Positions 43,664-52,044 of a stretch of 64,000 nucleotides of DNA are shown here, in pieces. Within the stretch, counting starts at the first letter, position 1. Each line of letters starts with the position of its first letter. Made by a program: the position numbers and the translations under genes. The notes under the pieces are model-generated. The model was not told the DNA's origin. It ran no database searches and was given only the letters and a program-made list of their open reading frames with translations. Origin of the DNA: Desulfoferrobacter suflitae (lineage in GTDB: Bacteria; Desulfobacterota; Syntrophobacteria; Syntrophobacterales; Syntrophobacteraceae); contig NZ_JAIBKA010000005.1 in assembly GCF_022603395.1 (NCBI RefSeq), positions 186,001 through 250,000 on the forward strand, written 5' to 3'.

Positions 43664-44587
43664 TCATTTCAGGTGAATGGTGTTGTCCTCAGACTCCCAT
43701 GGGCTTAGCTTCCTGCTGCGTTTGTTTTGGTACAGAGAGCGATCCGCCTGCTCTATGAGATCCTCCAGGGTTTGATTCTGGTTCGGATCGTAGCGCGCTA
43801 TCCCCAGGCTCACTGAGAGCCGGCAGGGTAGCTCGCCCCTCGCGTTTTCCTCTTCAAACTTGATCAGCAGCCGTTTCAAGATATCTGCCACATGCAGATA
43901 TGAGGCTCCGCTCGCGAGGATGATGAATTCGTCTCCGCCCACGCGCGCGATGATATCCGATTTGCGGAACGTATTGCGAAGGATATCGGCAATTCTTCTC
44001 AATGCCTCATCGCCCGCAAGGTGCCCAAAATTATCGTTGATCTCTTTCATGTTATCGACATCGGCAAACAGGATCAGAAATTCGGCTGCCATTCGCCGCG
44101 CCAAATGCAGGTGCTGCGTGGCGAGTGCCATGAAGCTGCGCCGATTGTGCAGGCCTGTCAATTCATCAATCAACGACAAAGTGATGAGCTCTGTGCGCAA
44201 TGCCTGTCTTTCAATGGCATAGCGTATCGAGCGAACCAGCTTGGGGCTGTTGATCTCCCCTTTGATCAAGAAATCCTGCGCGCCGTCCTTGACTGCTTTG
44301 GCACCCAGTTCTTCATCATTCATTTCGCCGAGCACAACGATCGGTACGTTGGGCACGCGGATGTGCACAGACCTTGCCGTGTCTCGACCGTGACTGTCGG
44401 GCAGATTGAGATCCAGGAGAAGGACATCAAAGCTGCGTCGCTGCAACACATCAAATGCCTCCGCAAGCCTCTCGACCCGCGCAATCTCAAATTGAACGAA
44501 GGGGCTCTCGACCAGCATTTCCTCGACCAGGAGAGCGTCCTCCGGGTTGTCCTCGACGAGTAAGACTTTGACAGATTGCTGCTTCAC
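43664..44587 (-). CDS. Response regulator with GGDEF diguanylate cyclase domain
   Basis: A cytoplasmic protein of 307 residues. The receiver domain (about 6-125) has VKVLLVEDNPEDALLVEEM, the phospho-acceptor Asp in VLLLDLNLPDSHG and the Lys in FLIKGE. The usual Ser/Thr after beta-4 is Gly here (VVLGEMNDE). The GGDEF domain (about 140-300) has the intact active motif GGDEF and, five residues before it, an RKSD inhibitory site, so it should make cyclic di-GMP with product feedback. The start is GTG at 44587 with GAGGGAG upstream; the longer frame to 44770 adds a stretch unlike receivers. Confidence 0.9.
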   Translation of the reverse strand: MKQQSVKVLLVEDNPEDALLVEEMLVESPFVQFEIARVERLAEAFDVLQRRSFDVLLLDLNLPDSHGRDTARSVHIRVPNVPIVVLGEMNDEELGAKAVKDGAQDFLIKGEINSPKLVRSIRYAIERQALRTELITLSLIDELTGLHNRRSFMALATQHLHLARRMAAEFLILFADVDNMKEINDNFGHLAGDEALRRIADILRNTFRKSDIIARVGGDEFIILASGASYLHVADILKRLLIKFEEENARGELPCRLSVSLGIARYDPNQNQTLEDLIEQADRSLYQNKRSRKLSPWESEDNTIHLK

Positions 44588-44928
44588 ATCTGGGTACTCC
44601 CTCGGATAACTCCACAACGCCACTCCGGTGAGGTATTTCCTGGAATCTCCATTTGCATTTTTCCACAACGAAAACCAGGCTGAAACTACGAGTCGGCAAG
44701 CGGCAGCAGCACCAATAAAGTGGCTGGCAACAGATTCAAGATAATTCAAAGTCGGGCCTATGACTACCATTATGAATACACCACATCACCCATCGGCACA
44801 ACGGTTTTTTGATTGGTGTTGATCACAAGCGGGTTTTGGTGGATCATATGCAAGTTTCTGAACAGTTTTCAAAATTCTGGAAAGCGGGATTTGATCCTTA
44901 ACCAGTATAATACAATGGAGCAGTGACG
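44588..44928. other. Divergent intergenic region
   Basis: About 340 bases between the GGDEF regulator and the DUF3108 gene, which are transcribed away from each other. The right half is AT-rich and contains TATAAT at 44906-44911, close to the DUF3108 start; no matching -35 is evident. No RNA gene seen. Confidence 0.4.
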
Positions 44929-45702
44929 ATGAAGTGGGCTTGTGCTTTATTGGCAGTCCTGATGATTCCTGGCCTGTACGGTGTTTCAGCAGTCGAGCGG
45001 CCGCACCTCGACGCGCCCTTCCGACCGGGTGAAAAATTGACCTACCAGCTCAACTGGGAATTTATTCCGGTGGGCACCGCCGTTCTGGAAGTTTTGCCCG
45101 CCAAGACCCTTGCCGGCAAACCCGTGCACCACTTTGCTTTGACTGTGCAGAGCAACGCCGCTATTGACCGAATCTATAAGGTGCGGGATCGAATTGAATC
45201 CCTTGCGGATGCCGCGCTGACCCGATCTCTCCTGTACACAAAAAAACAGCGGGAGGGCAAGCACAGGAGAGACGTCGAGGTCACCTTTGACTGGCTCCAT
45301 ATGACGGCTCAATACGCCAACTTCGGCAAGAAACGCGAACCCATCTCCATTCCGCCGGGAACATTTGATCCGGTCTCCCTGTTCTATGCGTTCAGGCTGC
45401 ACGATCTCAAGGAAAATCTGCAGCTCACGGCCCCGGTGACAAACGGCAAATCCCTCATTCTGGGCAGCGCTCAAATTCATGCCAAAGAAACCCTGGAAGT
45501 GGCAACTGGACGTTATGAAACGCTGGTTGTCGAACCGGACATCAAGGATGCGGGCGGAGTTTTTGAGCATTCAGAAGACGCCCGGCTGAAGGTCTGGATC
45601 ACTGATGACACCAGGCATATTCCCGTCCGAATCACCTGCCGGGCCCCAGTCGGCCATTTCATAGCCGAGCTGGTATCGCTCCAGACCCCGGAAACCCAGT
45701 GA
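44929..45702 (+). CDS. DUF3108 exported protein
   Basis: A 257-residue protein with a signal peptide (about 1-24) and a single DUF3108 domain: FRPGEKLTYQLNWEFIPVGT near the N-terminus, the central YTKKQREGKHRRDVEVTFDW and C-terminal LKVWITDDTRHIPVRI. The family is predicted to form an outer-membrane-associated or periplasmic beta-rich fold of unknown function. Start at the ATG at 44929, 8 bases after GGAG. It is followed by a convergent gene. Confidence 0.87.
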   Translation: MKWACALLAVLMIPGLYGVSAVERPHLDAPFRPGEKLTYQLNWEFIPVGTAVLEVLPAKTLAGKPVHHFALTVQSNAAIDRIYKVRDRIESLADAALTRSLLYTKKQREGKHRRDVEVTFDWLHMTAQYANFGKKREPISIPPGTFDPVSLFYAFRLHDLKENLQLTAPVTNGKSLILGSAQIHAKETLEVATGRYETLVVEPDIKDAGGVFEHSEDARLKVWITDDTRHIPVRITCRAPVGHFIAELVSLQTPETQ

Positions 45703-45827
45703 CACCTGCACCGGCAACCCTTCGCCATAGCGGCGCAAGTCACTATCTCCTGTCCGTTTACCAGGCCCGGCGGGAATCAACGTTTCAGCCTTGACCGGTA
45801 GAGCGTCCCGGCTGCCGTTGTACTCGA

Positions 45828-46541
45828 TCACTCCTTTTCCACGGGAAACGTCAGCTTCGCTCCCAGCCACCCAACCACGCTCACCATGGGAACAAACGCT
45901 ACAACAAGCAGCAGGTAAATCATACTGCCGGTTCCGATGTGGTCGAGAATATCCGGCACCGTGACCCGCCAGGTAAAAACAATCATGGCGGTGATCCACA
46001 TTGTGGTTGACAGCCAGAGTTTCACGATCACCGGCCTCATCGGTCTTGCCATATAATTGAGCCACCAGGTGAAGAGACCGGTGAGCATTACAATGGGAGT
46101 GAACAGAATGGCGGCCGCCAGGCAATGCAACCCGGTGATCTCAAGGGATTTCACGCCGGTGAGAAGATACAGAAGAGTGAAGCTCGTTGCGGCAAACATG
46201 AACGCAATGGGGAAATGGACCGTCATCGGGTGGGGGTGCCGGGTCAATACCGGAAACAGCTCCAAAATGCGGGCCAGTCCTGCAGACATTTCCCGTTTGG
46301 CTGACTCCTGCTTGGTCATAACCCCCACCTGCTCGTATCTTTCAAATACTTCGGTGCCGTGAGGGGCAGCCTGAAAATCGCCGGTGAGGTCCCGGCCGGC
46401 GGTGTGCCGACGCATGTGAGAACCGTTGGTCCACAATTTGCTTTGAGAAACATCGTACACTTTGCCGTCATGGGCGACATAAGCGGGCTTTCCATCTCTG
46501 CCGTCATATTCCTTGAGGGCCTCAAGGTCCAATTCCTTCAT
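45828..46541 (-). CDS. Membrane protein with cytochrome b5-like and DUF2231 domains
   Basis: A 237-residue protein. The N-terminal part (about 1-78) is a cytochrome b5-like heme/steroid-binding domain with KEYDGRDGKPAYVAHDGKVY and candidate heme His residues in SHMRRHTAG and APHGTE, replacing the eukaryotic HPGG. The C-terminal part (about 100-237) is a DUF2231 membrane domain with four helices, starting HPHPMTVHFPIAFMFAATSF. I start at the ATG at 46541, which follows GGAGGAG. It is divergent from the ACIII-cbb3 operon and may be a b-type heme partner of it, but that is inference. Confidence 0.85.
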   Translation of the reverse strand: MKELDLEALKEYDGRDGKPAYVAHDGKVYDVSQSKLWTNGSHMRRHTAGRDLTGDFQAAPHGTEVFERYEQVGVMTKQESAKREMSAGLARILELFPVLTRHPHPMTVHFPIAFMFAATSFTLLYLLTGVKSLEITGLHCLAAAILFTPIVMLTGLFTWWLNYMARPMRPVIVKLWLSTTMWITAMIVFTWRVTVPDILDHIGTGSMIYLLLVVAFVPMVSVVGWLGAKLTFPVEKE

Positions 46542-46998
46542 GAGCCTGTCTCCTCCAGTTTCACAGCTTACCAGGTGACTTCCGTTCAATCGTTCCTATC
46601 CACAATGAGCCAAATGCTGCATTGAATCACCAGCCCCCTGCAAAGGCCGTCCGTCGGTATTGCGCCGGGGTGACCGCTTAACCGAATGTCACAAGACGAT
46701 CTTCTTTATGCTAATAATCCGGATTCTTCCAAAACACCAGCTTTTTGCCGATCTTATCCACTGCTGCAGGGTTTCCCCTGCGGCCGCCGCCGACAGCGGC
46801 GAACAACCTCCTGATGCCGGGGATCAATGGAGAAGGCTTCCTTGCAGGAGCGTTCAGCGGTAAAATCTATTGGCCAAAATTCCTTATGATGGTATAGGTC
46901 TCAGACGATGTCTCCTGCGTCGATGGCAAGCGTAAAGAACAACAAATTTGCAGTCAGGGTTCTGACTCTCTGATTTTTAGTCTCCACAGGGATTCCTC
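46542..46998. other. Divergent intergenic region upstream of the ACIII-cbb3 operon
   Basis: About 457 bases containing the promoters of two divergent units. Small hairpins are seen at 46766-46781 (GCAGGG TTTC CCCTGC) and 46952-46967 (AGTCAG GGTT CTGACT, followed by a TTTTT tract, 30 bases before actB), possibly an attenuator. No FNR-type TTGAT-N4-ATCAA box was found. No gene is supported. Confidence 0.4.
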
Positions 46999-49956
46999 AT
47001 GATTGATCTTGGCCGCCGGGATTTCTTGAAACTTATCGGTGTCGCAGGCGCCTCCGCAACGTTTGGCTGTTCATCGGAATCCGCCCGCACGATCATCCCC
47101 TATGTCTTTCCCGCCGAAGAGATCATCCCGGGCGAAGCCAATTGGTTTGCCACCACGTGTCGAGAGTGTCCCGCCGGGTGCGGTCTGTTGGCCAAAAACC
47201 GCGATAGTCGAGTCATCAAAATCGAGGGAAACCCGCTTCACCCGGTGAACGCGGGCAGAGTCTGCCCGCGCGGTCAGTCCGCCCTACACGGGCTCTACAA
47301 TCCCGACCGATGGCGTGGTCCGGCAAAACGATCGGGCGACGGCCAATTTGCGGCCATCTCCTGGCAGGATGCCGAAAAGGTCTTGAGCGACACGGTCCAA
47401 CGCCTGAGTAAGGCCGGGAAAGGCGACCAAATTGCTTTCATGACGGGGTTGCTGACCGGCACCCATAAAGACTTGCTGGAATACTGGCTGAACCAAGCCG
47501 GAGCGAGTCGCCACCTCATGTATGAGGCCCTCTCCTATGAACCGCTCCGCGCCGCAAACCGGACTGTATTCGGACGCGATGCCATCCCCGCCTATCGGAT
47601 CGACAAGGCAGACTTTCTCGTCTCGTTCGGAGCGGGTTTTCTCGAAACCTGGCTTTCCAACGTGCACTATGCGGCACAGTTCGCCAAGTTTAGAAACGCC
47701 GGCGGCGACGCCAGGAATGCTTTTGTCTACATCGGCCCACGACTTTCCATGACTGCCGCCAACGCCGATTTATGGATTCCCGTCGAGCCAGGCAAAGAAT
47801 ATCTGGTCGCGCTGGGCATGTTGAGGCTCATCGTCCACCGGGAGCTCTGCCCCATCCCGTATGATCGTCTGGCTGCACTCAGGCGAATCGTTGAAGCCTT
47901 TCCCCTGGATCAAGTTATGGCGGCAACCGGCGTGGAACCCGCTGTTATGGAAAGGCTCGCCGCCCGATTTGCGGCAGCACGCAATCCACTCGCCCTGGCG
48001 GAAGGATCGGGCTGCTCCGGCGCCAATGCGACTCAGGCTGCAGTAGCCGCAAACCTGCTTTGTTCCATCAAGGATCGGCTCTACGAAACACATGATTTTT
48101 CCATGCATGCGGCACTCGGCGACAGTGCACCGGCGGGCGCGATCATGGACCTCACCAGGCGCATGGATCGAGGCGAAATCGAACTTCTACTTGTGCATGA
48201 GGTCAACCCGGTCTTCACCCTGCCGGCATCATGGAACTTTCGTCGAAGCCTCGAGAAGGTTCCGATGGTAGTGAGCTTTTCCAGCTGCCTGGATGAAACC
48301 ACTGCCATGGCCCACCTGGTCCTTCCGGCTCACACTCCCCTGGAATCCTGGGGCGATTATTCGCCGGCCACGGGTATAGTGGGTTTGATCCAGCCCGTTA
48401 TGGGAAACCTTTTTGATACCAGAGACTTTGGAGATATTCTGATCTCAAGCGGCAAACGCATGAGCGGACAAGAGAAATTTCCGTGGGTAAATTTTTACCA
48501 GCTGCTTCGCGAAAACTGGGCCCAACGCTGGCAAGCTGGAAACTCCCAGCAAAGCTTTGATCAATTCTGGCTGCAGGCGCTGCAAACGGGCGGTTCCTGG
48601 GACCCTGAAAAGACCAGGGGAAGCGGCTTCTCAATACAGATTCCCGGTGATTTCTCTTTTCCACCCCCTGAAGCGCCCGCAGCCCAGGACCAAGAATTCC
48701 ATTTCACTGCCTACCCGTCGATTCAGTTTTATGACGGCCGTATGGCCAATCGTCCCTGGATACAGGAACTTCCCGACCCTATGACGCAGACGACCTGGGG
48801 CGGGTGGATCGAAATCCACCCGCAGACTGCGGACAGGCTGAAGATTGAAAAAGGTGATCTACTGGAGCTTCGCTCACCGTTCGGTGCGTTGCGGGCTCCC
48901 GCCCTTCCCATCTACACGGTTCCGCCGCGTACGCTCGCTATGCCGCTGGGCCAGGGGCATACCCACTACGGACGCTACGCCAGCGGCCTGCCGGCCAACC
49001 CCATGGAGCTTTTTCCGGCGGATGCCGCCCCCCCTGCGTCCGGCATGGCCGGCCGCTCATTTCGGGTCACGGTGAAGAAGACGGGCGAAACCTTCGCCAT
49101 AGCCCATACGGACGGGAGTTTTTTTCAACATGATCGGCAAATAGCCCGGCAGATATCCTACGACGGACTTCAGCAGGCGGCGGCTTCCGGCCACAAGCCC
49201 GCCATCGACTATCCACTGCCCATGGGTTACGAGGCCGACAAGGATTTTTATCCTGCACACACTCACAAAGACTACCGCTGGGCCATGGTGGTTGACCTGG
49301 ACCGCTGCATCGGCTGCGGCGCCTGCGTGATCGCCTGCTATGCCGAAAATAATGTGGCCGTCGTGGGACGGGAACAGGTCATCAACGGCCGAGAAATGTC
49401 GTGGATAAGGGTACAGCGCTATTTTGACCGGAATAAACCCGTGGCAAGATGGCTGGTCATGATGTGCCAGCACTGTGATGCGGCCCCGTGCGAATCCGTC
49501 TGTCCCATTTTTGCCCCGCAGCACAGTGTGGAGGGACTCAACAACCAGGTCTATAATCGCTGCTTTGGAACCCGCTTCTGCTCCCAGAACGATCCTTATA
49601 AGGTGCGGCGCTTCAACTGGTTCACTTTCACCCGACCCTATCCGCTGAACATTCAATTGAACCCCGATGTGACCGTACGGCAAAAGGGCGTCATGGAAAA
49701 GTGCTCTTTTTGTGTCCAAAGGATCGTGGAAGCCAAGATCGAAGCGAGAAAGAAAGGCAGAAAAGTCATGGATGGAGATTTCACCACCGCATGTGCTCAG
49801 ACCTGCCCCACCGACGCCTTGATGTTTGGCAGCCTGCTGGATCCGGACAGCCGTGTATCTCAGTTGATTAACCATCCCAGGGCCTACCAGGTGTTGCGCC
49901 ATCTCAACACCAAGCCCGCTGTCATTTATCTCAAAAGAATCACTCAGGAAGTCTAA
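46999..49956 (+). CDS. actB: Alternative Complex III iron-sulfur subunit ActB (molybdopterin-like plus ferredoxin domains)
   Basis: Large periplasmic subunit of Alternative Complex III, which oxidises quinol and reduces cytochromes. The protein has 985 residues. A twin-arginine signal (RRDFLK, about 6-11) fits export of a folded iron-sulfur protein. Residues about 50-740 are a molybdopterin-oxidoreductase-like domain, and four Cys (54, 57, 61, 89) for a [4Fe-4S] are kept. Residues about 765-935 are a NrfC-like domain with CIGCGACVIAC, CQHCDAAPCESVCP and CSFCVQR/CAQTCP sites for further clusters. AGGGA precedes the start. It begins an operon with actC, D, F and A. Confidence 0.93.
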   Translation: MIDLGRRDFLKLIGVAGASATFGCSSESARTIIPYVFPAEEIIPGEANWFATTCRECPAGCGLLAKNRDSRVIKIEGNPLHPVNAGRVCPRGQSALHGLYNPDRWRGPAKRSGDGQFAAISWQDAEKVLSDTVQRLSKAGKGDQIAFMTGLLTGTHKDLLEYWLNQAGASRHLMYEALSYEPLRAANRTVFGRDAIPAYRIDKADFLVSFGAGFLETWLSNVHYAAQFAKFRNAGGDARNAFVYIGPRLSMTAANADLWIPVEPGKEYLVALGMLRLIVHRELCPIPYDRLAALRRIVEAFPLDQVMAATGVEPAVMERLAARFAAARNPLALAEGSGCSGANATQAAVAANLLCSIKDRLYETHDFSMHAALGDSAPAGAIMDLTRRMDRGEIELLLVHEVNPVFTLPASWNFRRSLEKVPMVVSFSSCLDETTAMAHLVLPAHTPLESWGDYSPATGIVGLIQPVMGNLFDTRDFGDILISSGKRMSGQEKFPWVNFYQLLRENWAQRWQAGNSQQSFDQFWLQALQTGGSWDPEKTRGSGFSIQIPGDFSFPPPEAPAAQDQEFHFTAYPSIQFYDGRMANRPWIQELPDPMTQTTWGGWIEIHPQTADRLKIEKGDLLELRSPFGALRAPALPIYTVPPRTLAMPLGQGHTHYGRYASGLPANPMELFPADAAPPASGMAGRSFRVTVKKTGETFAIAHTDGSFFQHDRQIARQISYDGLQQAAASGHKPAIDYPLPMGYEADKDFYPAHTHKDYRWAMVVDLDRCIGCGACVIACYAENNVAVVGREQVINGREMSWIRVQRYFDRNKPVARWLVMMCQHCDAAPCESVCPIFAPQHSVEGLNNQVYNRCFGTRFCSQNDPYKVRRFNWFTFTRPYPLNIQLNPDVTVRQKGVMEKCSFCVQRIVEAKIEARKKGRKVMDGDFTTACAQTCPTDALMFGSLLDPDSRVSQLINHPRAYQVLRHLNTKPAVIYLKRITQEV

Positions 49957-49988
49957 CGGCGCAACTTGGACCGGGGAATTGAGAACCC

Positions 49989-51311
49989 ATGCAAGGTTTC
50001 AGCTACAGCGAGATCGATGACAAAGTACTCGGCACCCTTGCGGCGCCCGGAAAGGTCTATTATGTCTGTCTCGCCTTCTGTTTCACCGGCGTTTTGATCG
50101 GCGCCTCCTGCTGGGGCTATCAAATTGCGACGGGTCTGGGCGCTGCCGGGGTCATGCACCCGGTCAACTGGGGAACCTACCTGGTCAATTTTGTTTTCTG
50201 GGTCGGGATTGCCCACTCCGGCACCCTGATTTCAGCCATCCTCTATCTCTTCAAGGCCCCGTGGCGCACACCTCTCGCTCGGAGCGCAGAGGCCATGACC
50301 GTTTTTGCCGTTTCGACGGCCGGGCTGTTTCCCCTCATTCACCTGGGCCGAGTCTGGATTGTCTACTGGATTCTGCCTTATCCCAACCAGCGCAATCTGT
50401 GGCCCAACTTTCAATCCCCCCTGGTATTCGATGTGATCGCCATCTCGACTTATCTCATCGTGAGCTTTCTGTTCTGGTACACCGGCCTGGTGCCCGATCT
50501 CGCCATAGTGAGGGATCGGGCCCGAGGCATTCGTCGCAGAATCTATGGATGGCTCTCTCTGGGGTGGACCGGATCGGATCGCCAATGGAATCACCATGGG
50601 TCAGCCTACCTGCTGTTTGCGGCCCTGGCCACACCCCTGGTCATCTCGGTGCACAGCGTTGTGTCCTGGGACTTCGCCCTGGGGATTGCGCCCGGCTGGC
50701 ACAGCACCATTTTTGCCCCATACTTTGTGGCCGGCGCCATCCATTCCGGACTGGCCATGGTGATCACCCTTCTGATTCCACTCCGCCGCATTCTCGGGTT
50801 GGAAGAGATACTCACCATGAAAATATTCGACAACGTAGCCAAGACCATCGTGTTCACTGGTCTCATCATGGGCTATTCATACCTGACCGAATTCTTCATC
50901 TCCTGGTACAGCGGCAATATTGCAGAGCGGGCCATTTTTGAATGGCGTGCCACGGGGCACTATGCACTTCTTTTCTGGATGATGGTCATGTGCAATTCCC
51001 TGGCGCCCCTGGTGTTCTTTCTCAAGTGGGCGCGGACGCACATCGCACCGCTGCTCACCATTTCCGTTTTGATCAATCTTGGCATGTGGTATGAGCGCTA
51101 CATCATTATACTGAGCTCCCCGGGGCACGAATTCGACCCCTACTCGTGGGGACTCTTCATCGGACCGACATGGGTCGAGTACGGCATCATGCTGGGCTCC
51201 TTCAGCCTGTTCTTTTTTCTGTTTCTCCTATTCGCCAAATTTTTGCCGTCGGTATCCATGAGTGAGCTCAAGGAGGAGCTGCCTCCGCCCATGAGGGGCC
51301 AGAGTGTTTAA
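49989..51311 (+). CDS. actC: Alternative Complex III membrane subunit ActC (NrfD family)
   Basis: A polytopic NrfD/PsrC-type protein of 440 residues with about ten helices, which binds quinol and docks ActB. Family features include GAAGVMHPVNWGTYLVNFVF, PYPNQRNLWPNFQSPLVFDV and SVVSWDFALGIAPGWHSTIF in the core, and SSPGHEFDPYSWGLFIGPTW near the C-terminus. It starts 32 bases after actB. Acidic and His residues of the quinol site lie in these loops. A palindromic repeat lies after its stop. Confidence 0.94.
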   Translation: MQGFSYSEIDDKVLGTLAAPGKVYYVCLAFCFTGVLIGASCWGYQIATGLGAAGVMHPVNWGTYLVNFVFWVGIAHSGTLISAILYLFKAPWRTPLARSAEAMTVFAVSTAGLFPLIHLGRVWIVYWILPYPNQRNLWPNFQSPLVFDVIAISTYLIVSFLFWYTGLVPDLAIVRDRARGIRRRIYGWLSLGWTGSDRQWNHHGSAYLLFAALATPLVISVHSVVSWDFALGIAPGWHSTIFAPYFVAGAIHSGLAMVITLLIPLRRILGLEEILTMKIFDNVAKTIVFTGLIMGYSYLTEFFISWYSGNIAERAIFEWRATGHYALLFWMMVMCNSLAPLVFFLKWARTHIAPLLTISVLINLGMWYERYIIILSSPGHEFDPYSWGLFIGPTWVEYGIMLGSFSLFFFLFLLFAKFLPSVSMSELKEELPPPMRGQSV

Positions 51312-51336
51312 GAAATGGATTGCGTCTTCCAAGTAC

Positions 51337-51409
51337 GCTGGGTTGCGGTACGAAACCCAGCACAATAGGCGTTGGGTTTCGTCACGCGCAACGCGTCACT
51401 CAACCCAAC
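51337..51409. repeat. Double-hairpin palindromic repeat between actC and actD
   Basis: The first hairpin is GCTGGGTT (51337-51344) with AACCCAGC (51354-51361). The second is GTTGGGTT (51371-51378) with AACCCAAC (51402-51409) enclosing ACGCG CAA CGCGT. The GTTGGGTTTCG / CAACCCAACC wording matches a palindromic intergenic repeat seen in many unrelated bacterial genomes (from memory). Confidence 0.7.
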
Positions 51410-51534
51410 CTGCACCAGGAACATTATCTTGGAAGCTGTAAAACCCCGACCGGACCGGGTGGTTTAGTCGCCTGGAGCGTGAACGATTGTTGTGCATTGA
51501 AACCTTGTAACAAACCGGAAACAGCGGGCAGACC

Positions 51535-52044
51535 ATGAAAATGAAAGGATTGCTGGGAGTATTCGAATACCTGGACGACCTTGTGAAAGCTCTTGAGGTC
51601 ATGCGGGAAAAGAACTATGAGATCAAGGCGGTCTATTCGCCGGTTCGCAGCCGCCAAATCATACAAGCCCTGGGGCTCAAGCCCAGCCCGGTGCGCTACT
51701 TCACGCTGATCGGAGCAATCTCGGGAATTGCTCTGGGATTTGGCCTGGCAGTCTATACGGCGCTTCAGTGGAAGTTCATTGTGAGCGGCAAACCGCCGGT
51801 ACCGAGAGTCCCTTATGTCATAGTGGCATTTGAATTCTGCATTTTATTCGGCGTGCTGTGGAACCTGGCTTCCTTATGGTTGAACAGCCGACTGCCCAAA
51901 TTGCGTCTGCCCGAACATTACGATCCGAGGTTTTCGGGAAACCGCTTCGGGGTAGTGGTGACCTGCACCCCATCAGCACAGGAGCAGGTGGTAGCAATTC
52001 TGAATGAATCAGGTGCAGAGGAGGTCCATGAGGCCGGCGAATGA
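51535..52044 (+). CDS. actD: Alternative Complex III subunit ActD (DUF3341)
   Basis: A membrane protein of 169 residues with two helices (about 57-78 and 98-120) and soluble ends. It starts LLGVFEYLDDLVKALEVMRE and has VYSPVRSRQIIQALGLKPSP before the first helix and GNRFGVVVTC near the end, all typical of DUF3341. ActD bridges ActC and ActF in ACIII structures and has no cofactor. The actF start overlaps its last 17 bases. Confidence 0.92.
   Translation: MKMKGLLGVFEYLDDLVKALEVMREKNYEIKAVYSPVRSRQIIQALGLKPSPVRYFTLIGAISGIALGFGLAVYTALQWKFIVSGKPPVPRVPYVIVAFEFCILFGVLWNLASLWLNSRLPKLRLPEHYDPRFSGNRFGVVVTCTPSAQEQVVAILNESGAEEVHEAGE

Noticed and set aside
46660-46863. 67-codon frame in the region upstream of actB
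   Set aside because: No ribosome-binding site, no similarity, and it spans two hairpins more consistent with regulatory sequence.
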